From the NCBI GenBank assembly GCA_934621605.1, contig CAKTUZ010000005.1:50529-114528 (forward strand): DNA of 64,000 bases. The letters run 5' to 3'. A program made the translations under genes and the position numbers. A model generated the notes under the pieces. The model did not search any database. It was not told the DNA's origin and worked only from the letters and a program-made list of their open reading frames with translations. Positions 34,906 through 43,300 of this stretch are shown here, piece after piece; position 1 is the stretch's first letter, and each line of letters opens with the position of its first letter. This DNA comes from an uncultured bacterium (GTDB taxonomy: Bacteria; Vulcanimicrobiota; Xenobia; Xenobiales; Xenobiaceae).

Positions 34906-34983
34906 TGCTTTCTCAAAGACAGAGAGATTGTCAGCTCTTAATTGAGCATATAGTTAATACCTTTTGGAGGCTTATTCGTTGAT

Positions 34984-37623
34984 ATGAAAGCGATTCCCAA
35001 AAAATATCAGTTTGCCGAAGCTGAAGCTGAATGGGCGAAAAAATGGGCAGAATGGGGAATTTATAACTGGGACTCTTCCCGTCCCCGCGAAGAAACTTTT
35101 GTTGTAGACAGCCCGCCTCCCACCGTATCCGGTTCTTTACATATCGGTCATGTATTTTCTTATACTCACCAAGATTTGATTGTACGCTATCAGCGTATGT
35201 TGGGTAAAAATATCGCCTATCCCATGGGCTGGGACGATAACGGTTTGCCTACCGAAAGACGTGTACAGAATGTTTTTGGCATTAAGTGCAATCCCAACTT
35301 GCCTTATGAAGCCGATTATAAATTAGAGCGTCAGCCAGTAACTAGTGGCAAAAAGAAAGCCGCTGTTCCCCAGAAGGAAGTTTCTCGCCCCAACTTTATC
35401 GAGGCTTGTACTACTCTCACTAAAGAGGATGAAAAAGCTTTCGAAGACCTGTGGCGCCATCTTGGCCTTTCTGTTGACTGGAATTTGGCTTACAGTACTA
35501 TTAATGATACTTGTCGTCGCGCTTCCCAATATTCGTTCCTCGATTTGGTGAAAAAAGGTCGCGTCTATCATGCTGAATTGCCTACTGCTTGGGATACCGG
35601 CTTCGGTACGGCTGTTGCTCAGGCCGAAATGGTCGACAAGGAAGGTGAAGGTCGTTTTCATGACTTGCGCTTCCGTGTAGAAGGTGGCGGAGAGTTTACT
35701 ATTTCTACTACTCGTCCGGAATTATTGGGTGCTTGTATTGCTGTGGTGGCTCATCCTGATGATGAGCGTTATAAGCCTCTCTTTGGCAAGAAAGCTATTA
35801 CTCCCATATTTAAAGCTGTAGTGCCTATTTTGCCTGCCGAACATGCTGATCCTGAAAAAGGTACCGGTATTTTGATGGTTTGCACTTTTGGTGATACTGC
35901 CGACGTAGAATATTGGCGCAAATCCGACTTGCCTTTGCGTCAATTGATTGGTCGTGATGGTAAGATTGGTCATGCCGATTACTCTCAAGAGCCTTTCCAG
36001 AGCTTAGAGCCTGAGGCTGCCAATGCGGCCCACGCTCAATTGGAAGGACTTTTTGTCAAGCAAGCTAGAGCCAAAATTGTAGAGCTTTTGCGTGAGAGCG
36101 GCGATTTATTGGCTGAACCTCGTCCTACCAAGCAATTTGTTAAATATTATGAAAAAGGGGAGTTCCCCTTAGAGTTTGTTACTACCAGACAGTGGTTTAT
36201 TCGCGTTTTGGATGCTAAAGAGCAGATCTTGGAGCAGGCTCGCAAGATTCAATGGCACCCCGAATTTATGCGCAGTCGTATTGAACACTGGATTGAAGGC
36301 TTGCAGTACGATTGGTGCATTAGTCGTCAGCGCTTCTTCGGTGTACCTTTCCCGGTATGGTATCGCTTAGACGAGCAAGGGAATGTCGATTACCAAAATC
36401 CTATTTTTGCTGAGACTTCCATGCTTCCGGTTGATCCTTTGAGCCAGCCTGCTCCGGGATTTAAAGAAGAACAGCGTGGTGTACCCGGCGGTTTTATCGG
36501 CGACCCTGATGTTATGGACACGTGGGCAACATCTTCTTTGACTCCCCAAATTGTCAGCGGTTGGGGCGTTGATGAAGATCGTCATGCCAAGTTATTCCCC
36601 ATGGACGTTCGTCCTCAGTCCCATGAAATTATCCGTACTTGGGCTTTTTACACCATTGTAAAAGCTTGGATGCATGAAAATACCATTCCTTGGAAACATG
36701 TAGTTATTAGCGGTTGGATTTTGGATCCTGATCGCAAGAAAATGGAAAAATCCAAAGGCAATGTAGTTACTCCCAAGCCTTTCTTGGAAGAGTATTCGGC
36801 TGATGCGGTTCGTTACTGGGCAGCTCGCGCTCGTTTGGGTACAGATACTGTTTTCGATCCTCAGCTCTTCGATTTGGGGCGCAAGTTAGTTACTAAACTT
36901 TTTAATGCTAGCCGCTTTGTGATCAGTCAGTTGAGCGCCAACTTGGATTATAAAGAACACTGGACTAAAGAGAATGTCACTGTTCCTTTAGATCAGGCCT
37001 TGTTGGCTCGTTTGCGCTCTGTAGTTAAGGAAGCTACCGACGATTTTAACAAGTTTGAATATGCGGCTGCTCTCCAAGCTGTCGAGGGCGATTTCTGGAA
37101 TTTCTGTGACGACTATGTTGAATTAGTCAAGCGCCGCTCTTATGAAGCTGAAGATAGCGTCGGACGTCGTTCCGCGATAGCTGCTCTCTATTTGGCTATG
37201 CGTACTATTTTACGCCTCTTTGCTCCCTGTTTACCTTACGTAACTGAGGAAGTTTGGTCGTGGCTCTTTGCTGCTGAAACCGGTCGCGAATGCTCTATTC
37301 ATACCTCTCCTTGGCCTACTGTCGCAGAACTTGATGTGCCCGAACCTCAGTTCGAAGATATCTATGGCTGTGCCGTAGAAGTGCTTTCTAAGATTCGTCA
37401 GGCTAAGACTAAGGCTCAGAAGAAGTTGCGTTGGCCTGTCAAGACCTTAACTATCAAAGGTTCGGCTGCTGCTCTGGCTGCTTTGGATCAAGCTCTTTCC
37501 GATGTCCTTTTGGCCGGAAGTGCCGAAGATGCAGAAGTTGTAAAAGTTGAAGCTGCTATTGAAAATGGTGAGCACTTTGAAGTTGAAGTCGAATTGGCTG
37601 AAATTCTTCCCGAAGAAGCTTAG
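34984..37623 (+). CDS. valS: Valyl-tRNA synthetase, short archaeal-like type
   Basis: 879 residues. The class I HIGH signature is in SGSLHIGHVFSYT (residues 49-61), preceded by DSPPPTVSG, and the KMSKS-type loop reads KKMEKSKGN near residue 587. An editing domain lies between (TTRPELLGACIAVVAHPDD near 241). Anticodon-binding helices follow, but the long C-terminal coiled coil of E. coli-type ValS is missing, and MGWDDNGLPTERRVQ in the Rossmann fold is the wording of the archaeal-like subgroup also found in some bacteria. It charges tRNA-Val in the cytoplasm. Preceded by an unusually structured leader. Confidence 0.96.
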   Translation: MKAIPKKYQFAEAEAEWAKKWAEWGIYNWDSSRPREETFVVDSPPPTVSGSLHIGHVFSYTHQDLIVRYQRMLGKNIAYPMGWDDNGLPTERRVQNVFGIKCNPNLPYEADYKLERQPVTSGKKKAAVPQKEVSRPNFIEACTTLTKEDEKAFEDLWRHLGLSVDWNLAYSTINDTCRRASQYSFLDLVKKGRVYHAELPTAWDTGFGTAVAQAEMVDKEGEGRFHDLRFRVEGGGEFTISTTRPELLGACIAVVAHPDDERYKPLFGKKAITPIFKAVVPILPAEHADPEKGTGILMVCTFGDTADVEYWRKSDLPLRQLIGRDGKIGHADYSQEPFQSLEPEAANAAHAQLEGLFVKQARAKIVELLRESGDLLAEPRPTKQFVKYYEKGEFPLEFVTTRQWFIRVLDAKEQILEQARKIQWHPEFMRSRIEHWIEGLQYDWCISRQRFFGVPFPVWYRLDEQGNVDYQNPIFAETSMLPVDPLSQPAPGFKEEQRGVPGGFIGDPDVMDTWATSSLTPQIVSGWGVDEDRHAKLFPMDVRPQSHEIIRTWAFYTIVKAWMHENTIPWKHVVISGWILDPDRKKMEKSKGNVVTPKPFLEEYSADAVRYWAARARLGTDTVFDPQLFDLGRKLVTKLFNASRFVISQLSANLDYKEHWTKENVTVPLDQALLARLRSVVKEATDDFNKFEYAAALQAVEGDFWNFCDDYVELVKRRSYEAEDSVGRRSAIAALYLAMRTILRLFAPCLPYVTEEVWSWLFAAETGRECSIHTSPWPTVAELDVPEPQFEDIYGCAVEVLSKIRQAKTKAQKKLRWPVKTLTIKGSAAALAALDQALSDVLLAGSAEDAEVVKVEAAIENGEHFEVEVELAEILPEEA

Positions 37624-37638
37624 CTCCTTGAAATTATG

Positions 37639-37672
37639 AGCTGCCGACTTGTTGTCTAGGCTTGGCGGCAGC
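37639..37672 (+). terminator. First hairpin after valS
   Basis: AGCTGCCG (37639-37646) pairs with CGGCAGCT (37665-37672); no T-run follows directly. It lies before a stronger terminator. Confidence 0.5.
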
Positions 37673-37680
37673 TTGACAAT

Positions 37681-37722
37681 AAAGAAGCCGACTTTTTAGA
37701 AAAAAGGTCGGCTTCTTTATTT
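37681..37722. terminator. Bidirectional terminator between valS and engB
   Basis: A long stem AAAGAAGCCGACTTTTT / AAAAAGGTCGGCTTCTTT with a 3-nt loop, followed by T-rich sequence; it serves both the plus-strand valS and the minus-strand engB gene. Confidence 0.92.
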
Positions 37723-37740
37723 ATTTTGACAATTGATTGA

Positions 37741-38322
37741 TTACTTTAAAACATCATCTAAGAAGTTACCCAAAATATCAAAGCCTTGGCCAGTTTGTGA
37801 AGAAATCATAAAAATATCTTGCATATCGAGCTGAAAAGCTTTGGCAGCTCTGCTTTTAGCCGCAGTTGTCTGGCTGCGATTTATCTTGTCGCCTTTAGTT
37901 AGAACGATACATACGGGTAAATTATTCTCTACTAGCCAGCTATACATTTGTAAGTCGGAATCTTTGATTTCGTGGCGGCAATCTACTAATAAAATTGCCA
38001 GGCGTATACCTTCTCTTTTAGCCAAATATTCTTCCAAAGCGTGGCCCCAACGTTCTTTCTCTGCTTTAGATACTTTAGCAAAACCATACCCCGGCAAGTC
38101 TACCAAATACCACGAATCATCAATTAGAAAATAATTGATCAATCTGGTCTTTCCCGGAGTGGAACTGACTTTAGCTATTTTGCGGTTGGTTAATTTGCAT
38201 ATAAAAGAAGATTTTCCCACGTTGGAACGTCCCACTACGACTATTTCTGGCTTAATACCTACTGGAGGCGTCTCTTTTATGGTGGGAGCACTGGTAACAA
38301 ATTGAACGTTTTTAATTTTCAC
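37741..38322 (-). CDS. engB: Ribosome-assembly GTPase EngB (YsxC/YihA)
   Basis: 193 residues, usual size. G1 P-loop GRSNVGKSS at residues 31-39, G2 with TPGKTRLINYF, G3 DLPGYGFAKV near 75, G4 LTKGDKINRS near 143. It is the TrmE-Era-like GTPase needed for assembly of the 50S ribosomal subunit. Transcribed alone on the minus strand and convergent with valS. Confidence 0.97.
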   Translation of the reverse strand: MKIKNVQFVTSAPTIKETPPVGIKPEIVVVGRSNVGKSSFICKLTNRKIAKVSSTPGKTRLINYFLIDDSWYLVDLPGYGFAKVSKAEKERWGHALEEYLAKREGIRLAILLVDCRHEIKDSDLQMYSWLVENNLPVCIVLTKGDKINRSQTTAAKSRAAKAFQLDMQDIFMISSQTGQGFDILGNFLDDVLK

Positions 38323-38371
38323 AAGTAGTAGCTCCTAAAATTAATATTAAGAAAAATTTGTAAAAAAATAG

Positions 38372-38413
38372 AAGCGCTCCTCCCTCTTACGAAAGGAGAG
38401 GCGCTCCTATGTT
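38372..38413 (-). terminator. Hairpin between engB and the PLD-like gene
   Basis: An imperfect stem AGCGC-TCCTCC / GGAGAG-GCGCT without a long T-run lies in the 189-nt gap between two minus-strand genes. It may end the upstream PLD-like transcript or belong to the engB leader. Confidence 0.45.
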
Positions 38414-38511
38414 GATCCACAATACTCAAAGATACTTCAAGATCCGAAGATCAGGGGCAATCAAAGCACCTAAGAGACCACGACTCAACTATTCTGCACA
38501 GTAGATTTTTT

Positions 38512-40749
38512 TTATTTCATCTGCTGTAATTGCTCATACGCAGGCAGGCTATGCAAAGCGTTATAAAAAGCTTTGTCACCCATCTTTTCTTTAGCGGCCA
38601 TAAGAGTGGCAGAGCCTTGATCGTAGCCTTGTAAAACCAGCTCTTCGATACGGGAAGTAGCTTGAGGATCAGAATCTACCAACTTGCCGACAAAATCGGC
38701 GCTGGCCTTCTCAAAATTCTGAATGCCGCGAATAGTTTCGCGAACTACGCCACTGCGAGCCTCTTCAACCTGGACATCGTAATCCAGCTGGCCTTTAGCA
38801 CCACTTTTGCGTTTGGTTGCCGCATCTTTGGTATTGAGACCGAAGGATTCGTTATCCCATAAATTGAGGAAGTGAGCCTTGGCACTTTCGCGCTGAGAAA
38901 TAGAGGTTTCGTCATCAGGATTAAACTTAACATAACCAGAATGTTCCCAGTTCACTCCCATACCTTTATTAGAGAAGTTTGTGCTTCCAAAAAATTCCCC
39001 TTTATCTGTGAGTATTTCTTTGGCATGAACTTTTCGATCATGGCCAGAGCTGCGCGGTAAAAGAGTCCAATGGACATTGATGCCGTGGTCTTCTAAGAAC
39101 TTTAAGCCACCTTCGTTGGGAGTGCCGCCATCGGGATAAATTCCAGAGTCGGCCACTACACGAATATCGATATCTTTGCCTTGAGCTTGCATCTCGTCGC
39201 GTTTGGCTACCAGAACTGAAGCTACACTCTTAGTCATTACGAAAGCCGGCACATAAATGAATTCTTCGGCATCTTGAATAGCTTGAATCATGGCTGCACG
39301 GCGGTCGTTGGGCAAATCTGCCAGAGCTATGGCAGTAGTGCCTTTAGGATCACCGGTGGGGATGTCAATATCTTGCAATTTGGCTACATTCTCAGGAGAA
39401 CGGGTAATATCTAAAGCGCGTTGCACGATACCTAGGAAAGCTTCTTTTCCTTTAGTGGAGAGAGGAATATCTTGGCCGCGTTTAAGCAAGCTATCTATCT
39501 CTTCCAAAGAGCAATCTGTATAGTCGGATACGTTTTGTCCCATAGATTTAGCAATGTCGGCCAATTGCTGAGCATTGGTAGCTTTGGGCATTTCGGTACC
39601 GGCAGGAGAAGGGCCGCTGACGCAGTCGAACATAGAAATTAGACCGCGAGTGCCCATATTAATGTCGCCTTCCATAAATCCAGCCAATGGTTTATCGCCA
39701 TAGATTTCTTCATTGGAAGCGCCTATGGAATGGCCCACATCGCGTTTGAAGTTTTCTACTAAGCGTTTGGCAGCGGGACCTTCAATTGTATAGCCGGCAT
39801 CAATATTTTCACCGCTACCGGCGTTGGCATTCATACCGGAAAGTAAGAATTTTTCGCCTACACGCAAGCCCTTGCGATGCATAAGGTTGCTGGGGTTGTT
39901 AAGCTGCTTGGAAATAGGATAAGTGGAAACAGCTACATCGCCTTGAACTTGGGAAAGCTGAATCAAGGTTTTTAACTTATCGGGTACTTCATCGATAACT
40001 ACGTGGTCACCGGCAAAAGCAACTAAGCGTCCGGGATCGACATTAACGCGTACTTTATTGCCCGCTTCAGCAGCTTGAGCCAACTTACCCACGATCTCGG
40101 GGCTGGTCAGTTCATAATATTGGGCGTCAACTTCTTGGGGATGGCCTGCTTTGGCCTGAGCAGTGGCTTCGTCAAGCATTGTATTCATTTCTTTCCAAAT
40201 TTCTGCTCCGTGGAAAGATTCGATACTGTTACCCTGATATAAGTTGGGACTGGTGCCGTCGCGTAGGTCTTGAATATTATCTACCAAAGGCTCCAAAGCG
40301 CTCTTCTGTAAGTCAGAATAGGCTGCGTAATTGGCTACTAAGGAGGTTGGCCCGAATGAGGCTCCGGCAGCGGCATCCACAGCCAACTGAGCTTGAGTCA
40401 GGGCTAAAGATTCGCGAATTTGATCGCTGCCGGAACGGAAAACGTGTACGTCGGCCAGTTCTGCTTTAATTGTCTGATCCTTATAACCGCTGGCTTTGAA
40501 ATCGCTATGTAGAGCTCTGTGATATTTGAAACACGCCCGCCCTAAGTCCTGAATTTGACGTAAGTCCTCTTTGGAGACGCAGTCGTTAATTTCCACACGG
40601 TCGGCCAATTCGCTCCAAGCTTCCGGGGAGGCATTACCCTCTATTTTTATATTCCCGGCGCTATTAGCCATGTTGCGTATAAGAGCAGGATTAACTGCCT
40701 GGCGATTTACTTGATAGACGCCTACATTAAATACTGAACCGATTCCCAT
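38512..40749 (-). CDS. Large phospholipase-D-superfamily protein
   Basis: 745 residues, larger than typical PLD-like nucleases. A complete HKD-type motif HAKEILTDKGEFFGSTN lies near residues 571-590. A first, degenerate copy HRKGLRVGEKFLLSGMN lies near residue 290 (Asp missing), and its environment suggests the usual two-lobed PLD fold. The N-terminal 280 residues are helical and not recognised; ADRVEIND occurs near residue 50. There is no signal peptide or membrane helix. PLD superfamily enzymes cleave or transfer phosphodiesters; a secreted effector, toxin or nuclease role is possible, but nothing decides it. The gene has its own Shine-Dalgarno (GGAGG) and stands alone. Confidence 0.85.
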   Translation of the reverse strand: MGIGSVFNVGVYQVNRQAVNPALIRNMANSAGNIKIEGNASPEAWSELADRVEINDCVSKEDLRQIQDLGRACFKYHRALHSDFKASGYKDQTIKAELADVHVFRSGSDQIRESLALTQAQLAVDAAAGASFGPTSLVANYAAYSDLQKSALEPLVDNIQDLRDGTSPNLYQGNSIESFHGAEIWKEMNTMLDEATAQAKAGHPQEVDAQYYELTSPEIVGKLAQAAEAGNKVRVNVDPGRLVAFAGDHVVIDEVPDKLKTLIQLSQVQGDVAVSTYPISKQLNNPSNLMHRKGLRVGEKFLLSGMNANAGSGENIDAGYTIEGPAAKRLVENFKRDVGHSIGASNEEIYGDKPLAGFMEGDINMGTRGLISMFDCVSGPSPAGTEMPKATNAQQLADIAKSMGQNVSDYTDCSLEEIDSLLKRGQDIPLSTKGKEAFLGIVQRALDITRSPENVAKLQDIDIPTGDPKGTTAIALADLPNDRRAAMIQAIQDAEEFIYVPAFVMTKSVASVLVAKRDEMQAQGKDIDIRVVADSGIYPDGGTPNEGGLKFLEDHGINVHWTLLPRSSGHDRKVHAKEILTDKGEFFGSTNFSNKGMGVNWEHSGYVKFNPDDETSISQRESAKAHFLNLWDNESFGLNTKDAATKRKSGAKGQLDYDVQVEEARSGVVRETIRGIQNFEKASADFVGKLVDSDPQATSRIEELVLQGYDQGSATLMAAKEKMGDKAFYNALHSLPAYEQLQQMK

Positions 40750-41037
40750 AGTACAACCTCCTGCATCTACCTAATTAAAAATCAGAAATGTCTAGAATTG
40801 GTGACAGATTTGTTAATATTTGCCCTTTTTGGCAAGCTTTGAGGTTAGATCTATAATTGTACGTACTACTGGAAGCTTCTTACTTGGAATATCATTTTTC
40901 CTGCGCTGGAAGTATAGTTTTGGCTGTTGGCGAAACCTTGTTTCGGAGGTATTTGAATAAAGGGATGAAATAATTTTGGAGCTTTTTCTCTAATTTAAAA
41001 TGCCGGAGGCTGGCCATCTTTGCTTGAGGAGTCGATC
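40750..41037. other. Divergent intergenic region (288 nt)
   Basis: Between the PLD-like gene and a small exported-protein gene. A perfect 6-bp hairpin CGAAAC-CTT-GTTTCG is at 40931-40945, followed by a GAGG. AT-rich promoter-like sequence is present in both directions, but no motif could be assigned. Confidence 0.4.
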
Positions 41038-41439
41038 TTGAAAAATATCGTAAAGAAAAATTTTTTTATTTTGAGTGCAGTTGTGATATTGCTGTCTGTA
41101 TGGTTTTCTTTTTCCGCTCAAGTTTGGGCTGATGACAGTAAAATGCTGCAAGATCTTGATGAAGCCATTCAAACTAGCAAGTTCCATTTTGACTCTCTCA
41201 CTCCGGAAGAAATACAACGCAGTAGTAATCAGAAATTGCTGGAACTTTACTCTATTAGTTCGAGAGTAGTCGATTATTGTCAAGGCATTATCGATGACAA
41301 AAAAGAGTTCCCCAATCATGAAATTCAATTGAAAGCTCAGCAATGTCAGCGCATCAATTATCGTGTAGCTAAAAAATTGGAGCCGGAATTGCGTCGTCGC
41401 TCTTTGAAATATACTCCTGTAAAAATTTTGCTGCGCTAA
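41038..41439 (+). CDS. Small exported protein (unknown function)
   Basis: 133 residues from a TTG start with GAGGAG 6 nt upstream. A signal peptide (FFILSAVVILLSVWFSFSAQVWA) predicts export to the periplasm. The mature part is helical, with two Cys residues (YCQGIID and QQCQRINY) that could form a disulfide. No family recognised. The next gene on the strand, after 262 nt, also encodes an exported protein. Confidence 0.75.
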   Translation: MKNIVKKNFFILSAVVILLSVWFSFSAQVWADDSKMLQDLDEAIQTSKFHFDSLTPEEIQRSSNQKLLELYSISSRVVDYCQGIIDDKKEFPNHEIQLKAQQCQRINYRVAKKLEPELRRRSLKYTPVKILLR

Positions 41440-41701
41440 ATATGCAAGAATAGTAAATATGTATGGGCAGGGCATTGTCCGTTGTAGAGAGAGCTCCTAA
41501 GACTTGTTTGATTCTCAGTAGGCAAAGCTCGTTAATATCTCAGAATCCCTTGGCTTTAGCTGTGGGGAGTATGTCAATGAAAACTAGGAAATATGCTGCT
41601 CGGACTTTTGCTTTAAGGTGCGGGAAAAGAGCTTCGGGCGCAGTATCTAATTTAGCAAGTCGCTTGTCTATTTTTTCTTTTTTGCAAGGAGTTTTATATT
41701 T
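41440..41701. other. Intergenic region (262 nt), no supported gene
   Basis: A possible 80-codon frame (41463-41705) overlaps the next gene start and has Ser/Arg/Ala-rich, non-conserved-looking composition without a Shine-Dalgarno, so it is not called. AAGGAG lies directly before the next gene. Confidence 0.5.
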
Positions 41702-42328
41702 ATGAATAATGTCCGTAAATTGATCGCTTTTACTTTGCTGGCTGGAGTATGCGCTGCTCCTTTGGCTTTTATGTCAGACTCCGCTCAAGCGCAAGATTAT
41801 CCCAAAGCCGGTCAGTATTATCCTAAGGCTGGAAATTATCCCCGCGCTGCGGGTAAATCGGCCCCTCAAGCTGCTCCCGCTCAATCTTCTGATGTGCAAA
41901 ATTCTGCCGACAGCTCCGCTATCGTAAACCATCAGAAAGATGCTGTGCGTATGAAGAAATCCGGAGCAAAACCTGAGGATAAAATGTATTATGACCGCTA
42001 TCAAAATACCATGGATGCTTGGAAGACCGTCGAGGCTGAGGTTCGGGGAGGTCAGCGCGATCTTTCCACTTATGACGGCGAGGTCTTAAAGAGAAATCAC
42101 CGTAATATCGCTGTTTTGTGGTGCATGATTCACAAAGAGTTTAACAAGACAGTGGAACGAGTGAGCAACGGTCGTTCGACGATTGAGGATAAGACTGTTA
42201 CCGATATTCGCGATTGGATGGGAAGTCTTTATTTTTTAGTCAACGCCTTTGAAGATGAATTAAAGAACCGCGGTTTAGAATTTGATTCTTACGAGTCGAT
42301 TAAAAGGGAACAGGGCGTGAGAGATTAG
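41702..42328 (+). CDS. Exported hypothetical protein with Pro/Tyr/Ala-rich N-terminal region
   Basis: 208 residues. The signal peptide ends SAQAQ. The mature N-terminus carries three near-repeats of (D)YPKAG / YYPKAG / NYPRAAG, then a Gln/Ser/Ala linker. From about residue 85 the protein is helical and charged (MMYYDRY-type, VERVSNGRSTIEDKT), similar in size and pattern to the helical part of the preceding small exported protein. Probably a periplasmic or surface protein; function unknown. A terminator-like hairpin follows. Confidence 0.8.
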   Translation: MNNVRKLIAFTLLAGVCAAPLAFMSDSAQAQDYPKAGQYYPKAGNYPRAAGKSAPQAAPAQSSDVQNSADSSAIVNHQKDAVRMKKSGAKPEDKMYYDRYQNTMDAWKTVEAEVRGGQRDLSTYDGEVLKRNHRNIAVLWCMIHKEFNKTVERVSNGRSTIEDKTVTDIRDWMGSLYFLVNAFEDELKNRGLEFDSYESIKREQGVRD

Positions 42329-42359
42329 TTCTGTTAGAACAATTTGTAAATTTATTTTA

Positions 42360-42415
42360 GCGCCAAGCGTTTTCTTCGTTGCTTTTACGAAGAGAGTGTC
42401 TTGGCGCGGTTATAT
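42360..42415 (+). terminator. Terminator after exported protein gene
   Basis: GCGCCAAG (42360-42367) / CTTGGCGC (42400-42407) with a second internal stem CTTCGT / ACGAAG, then TTATATTTTTC. Confidence 0.75.
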
Positions 42416-42467
42416 TTTTCTTGCTTTTTCAAAATATGAAGTGGTTGAATGGAGTGGAGGTTTGGCA

Positions 42468-42989
42468 GTGGATATTTCGCCTAAAGTTGTAACAAGAGAA
42501 AGAGAGTTAAACGAAGTCAGAATATGCCGCGCCGAAAAGAAGGATCTGTCTGATATAATCAACTTATCTGTAGAAATTGTAAGTTACTCCATGTCTCCAC
42601 AGCGTCAAAATGATCTCGTCAAAGCGGAAAAAATTCGCCGTGACGATATGGCAGCTTTGTATTGGCAAATTTCCAAAGGCAATATGGCTGTTTTTATTGC
42701 TAAAAATGCTGAAAACAAAATTGTCGGTCATGTTGTGGCAAAACTTGATATGGTAGATTTTTTGACCGGTGAGAAGCAAGCGTGGGTTTTGGATTTGGCA
42801 GTGAAGCCGGAATATTGGAGTTGCGGTTTAGGACAAAAATTGATGGAAGCTGTAGAAACTGCTGCTTTGGGAGTTGGCGTTAAATATGTTGGCTTAACTG
42901 TTACTTGCGCTAATAGAAGAGCGGCTGATTTTTATAAAAAAATGGGCTATCAAGATGAACGTGTGCAAATGGTCAAGGAATTAGGCTAA
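42468..42989 (+). CDS. GNAT-family N-acetyltransferase
   Basis: About 174 residues. The start is the GTG 7 nt after GGAGG (VDISPKVV); the longer frame upstream runs through the preceding terminator. Motif A, acetyl-CoA binding, is VLDLAVKPEYWSCGLGQKLM near residue 110-130 (usual Q/R-x-x-G-x-G/A), with the last strand AADFYKKMGYQ. It likely acetylates a small molecule or protein N-terminus; RimI-like wording is not clear enough to name a substrate. Alone between two intergenic regions. Confidence 0.9.
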   Translation: MDISPKVVTRERELNEVRICRAEKKDLSDIINLSVEIVSYSMSPQRQNDLVKAEKIRRDDMAALYWQISKGNMAVFIAKNAENKIVGHVVAKLDMVDFLTGEKQAWVLDLAVKPEYWSCGLGQKLMEAVETAALGVGVKYVGLTVTCANRRAADFYKKMGYQDERVQMVKELG

Positions 42990-43300
42990 ATATAATATTC
43001 CTTATTGGTTTGGAAGCGGTTTAAGAGCAGGATGTTTAGAGGCAAAAGCGGGTCGCTTATAGCGCTTTCTGCCTGCGAACTTGCCTGGGTTGTGCAGGTA
43101 AAAAATAGGATTTCACCGAAAGTGCCGCGCAGTCGCATTTCTTTAGAAATGGGAGTTGTCAGGCGCGTTCTGTAGACAGCGGCTGTGAAGTCCGAGGATA
43201 ATATAAAAAGATTCGTCTCGGCAGTCTTCTCGCTCAGCTGCGAGAGAGTACGTCAAAGAACGTTAAAGCGATAATTCTAAGAAATGGAAGGGATCAAGCT
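42990..43300. other. Structured intergenic leader before PilT-like gene (311 nt)
   Basis: Contains a series of local stems: AAAGCG (43045) / CGCTTT (43063), CCTG (43084) / CAGG (43095), ATTTC-TTTA-GAAAT (43137-43150) and TCTCGC (43228) / GCGAGA (43240). No tRNA, 6S, SRP, RNase P or riboswitch class could be recognised. A GGAAGGGA Shine-Dalgarno lies before the TTG at 43301. Confidence 0.45.

Noticed and set aside
34700..34983. T-box riboswitch for valS
   Set aside because: The T-box consensus AGGGTGGNACCGCG is absent; only a loose GGTGGC similarity exists, and it is also found upstream of an unrelated gene.
41463..41705. 80-codon frame upstream of the exported protein
   Set aside because: No Shine-Dalgarno, overlaps the next start, composition not protein-like; I call the stretch intergenic.
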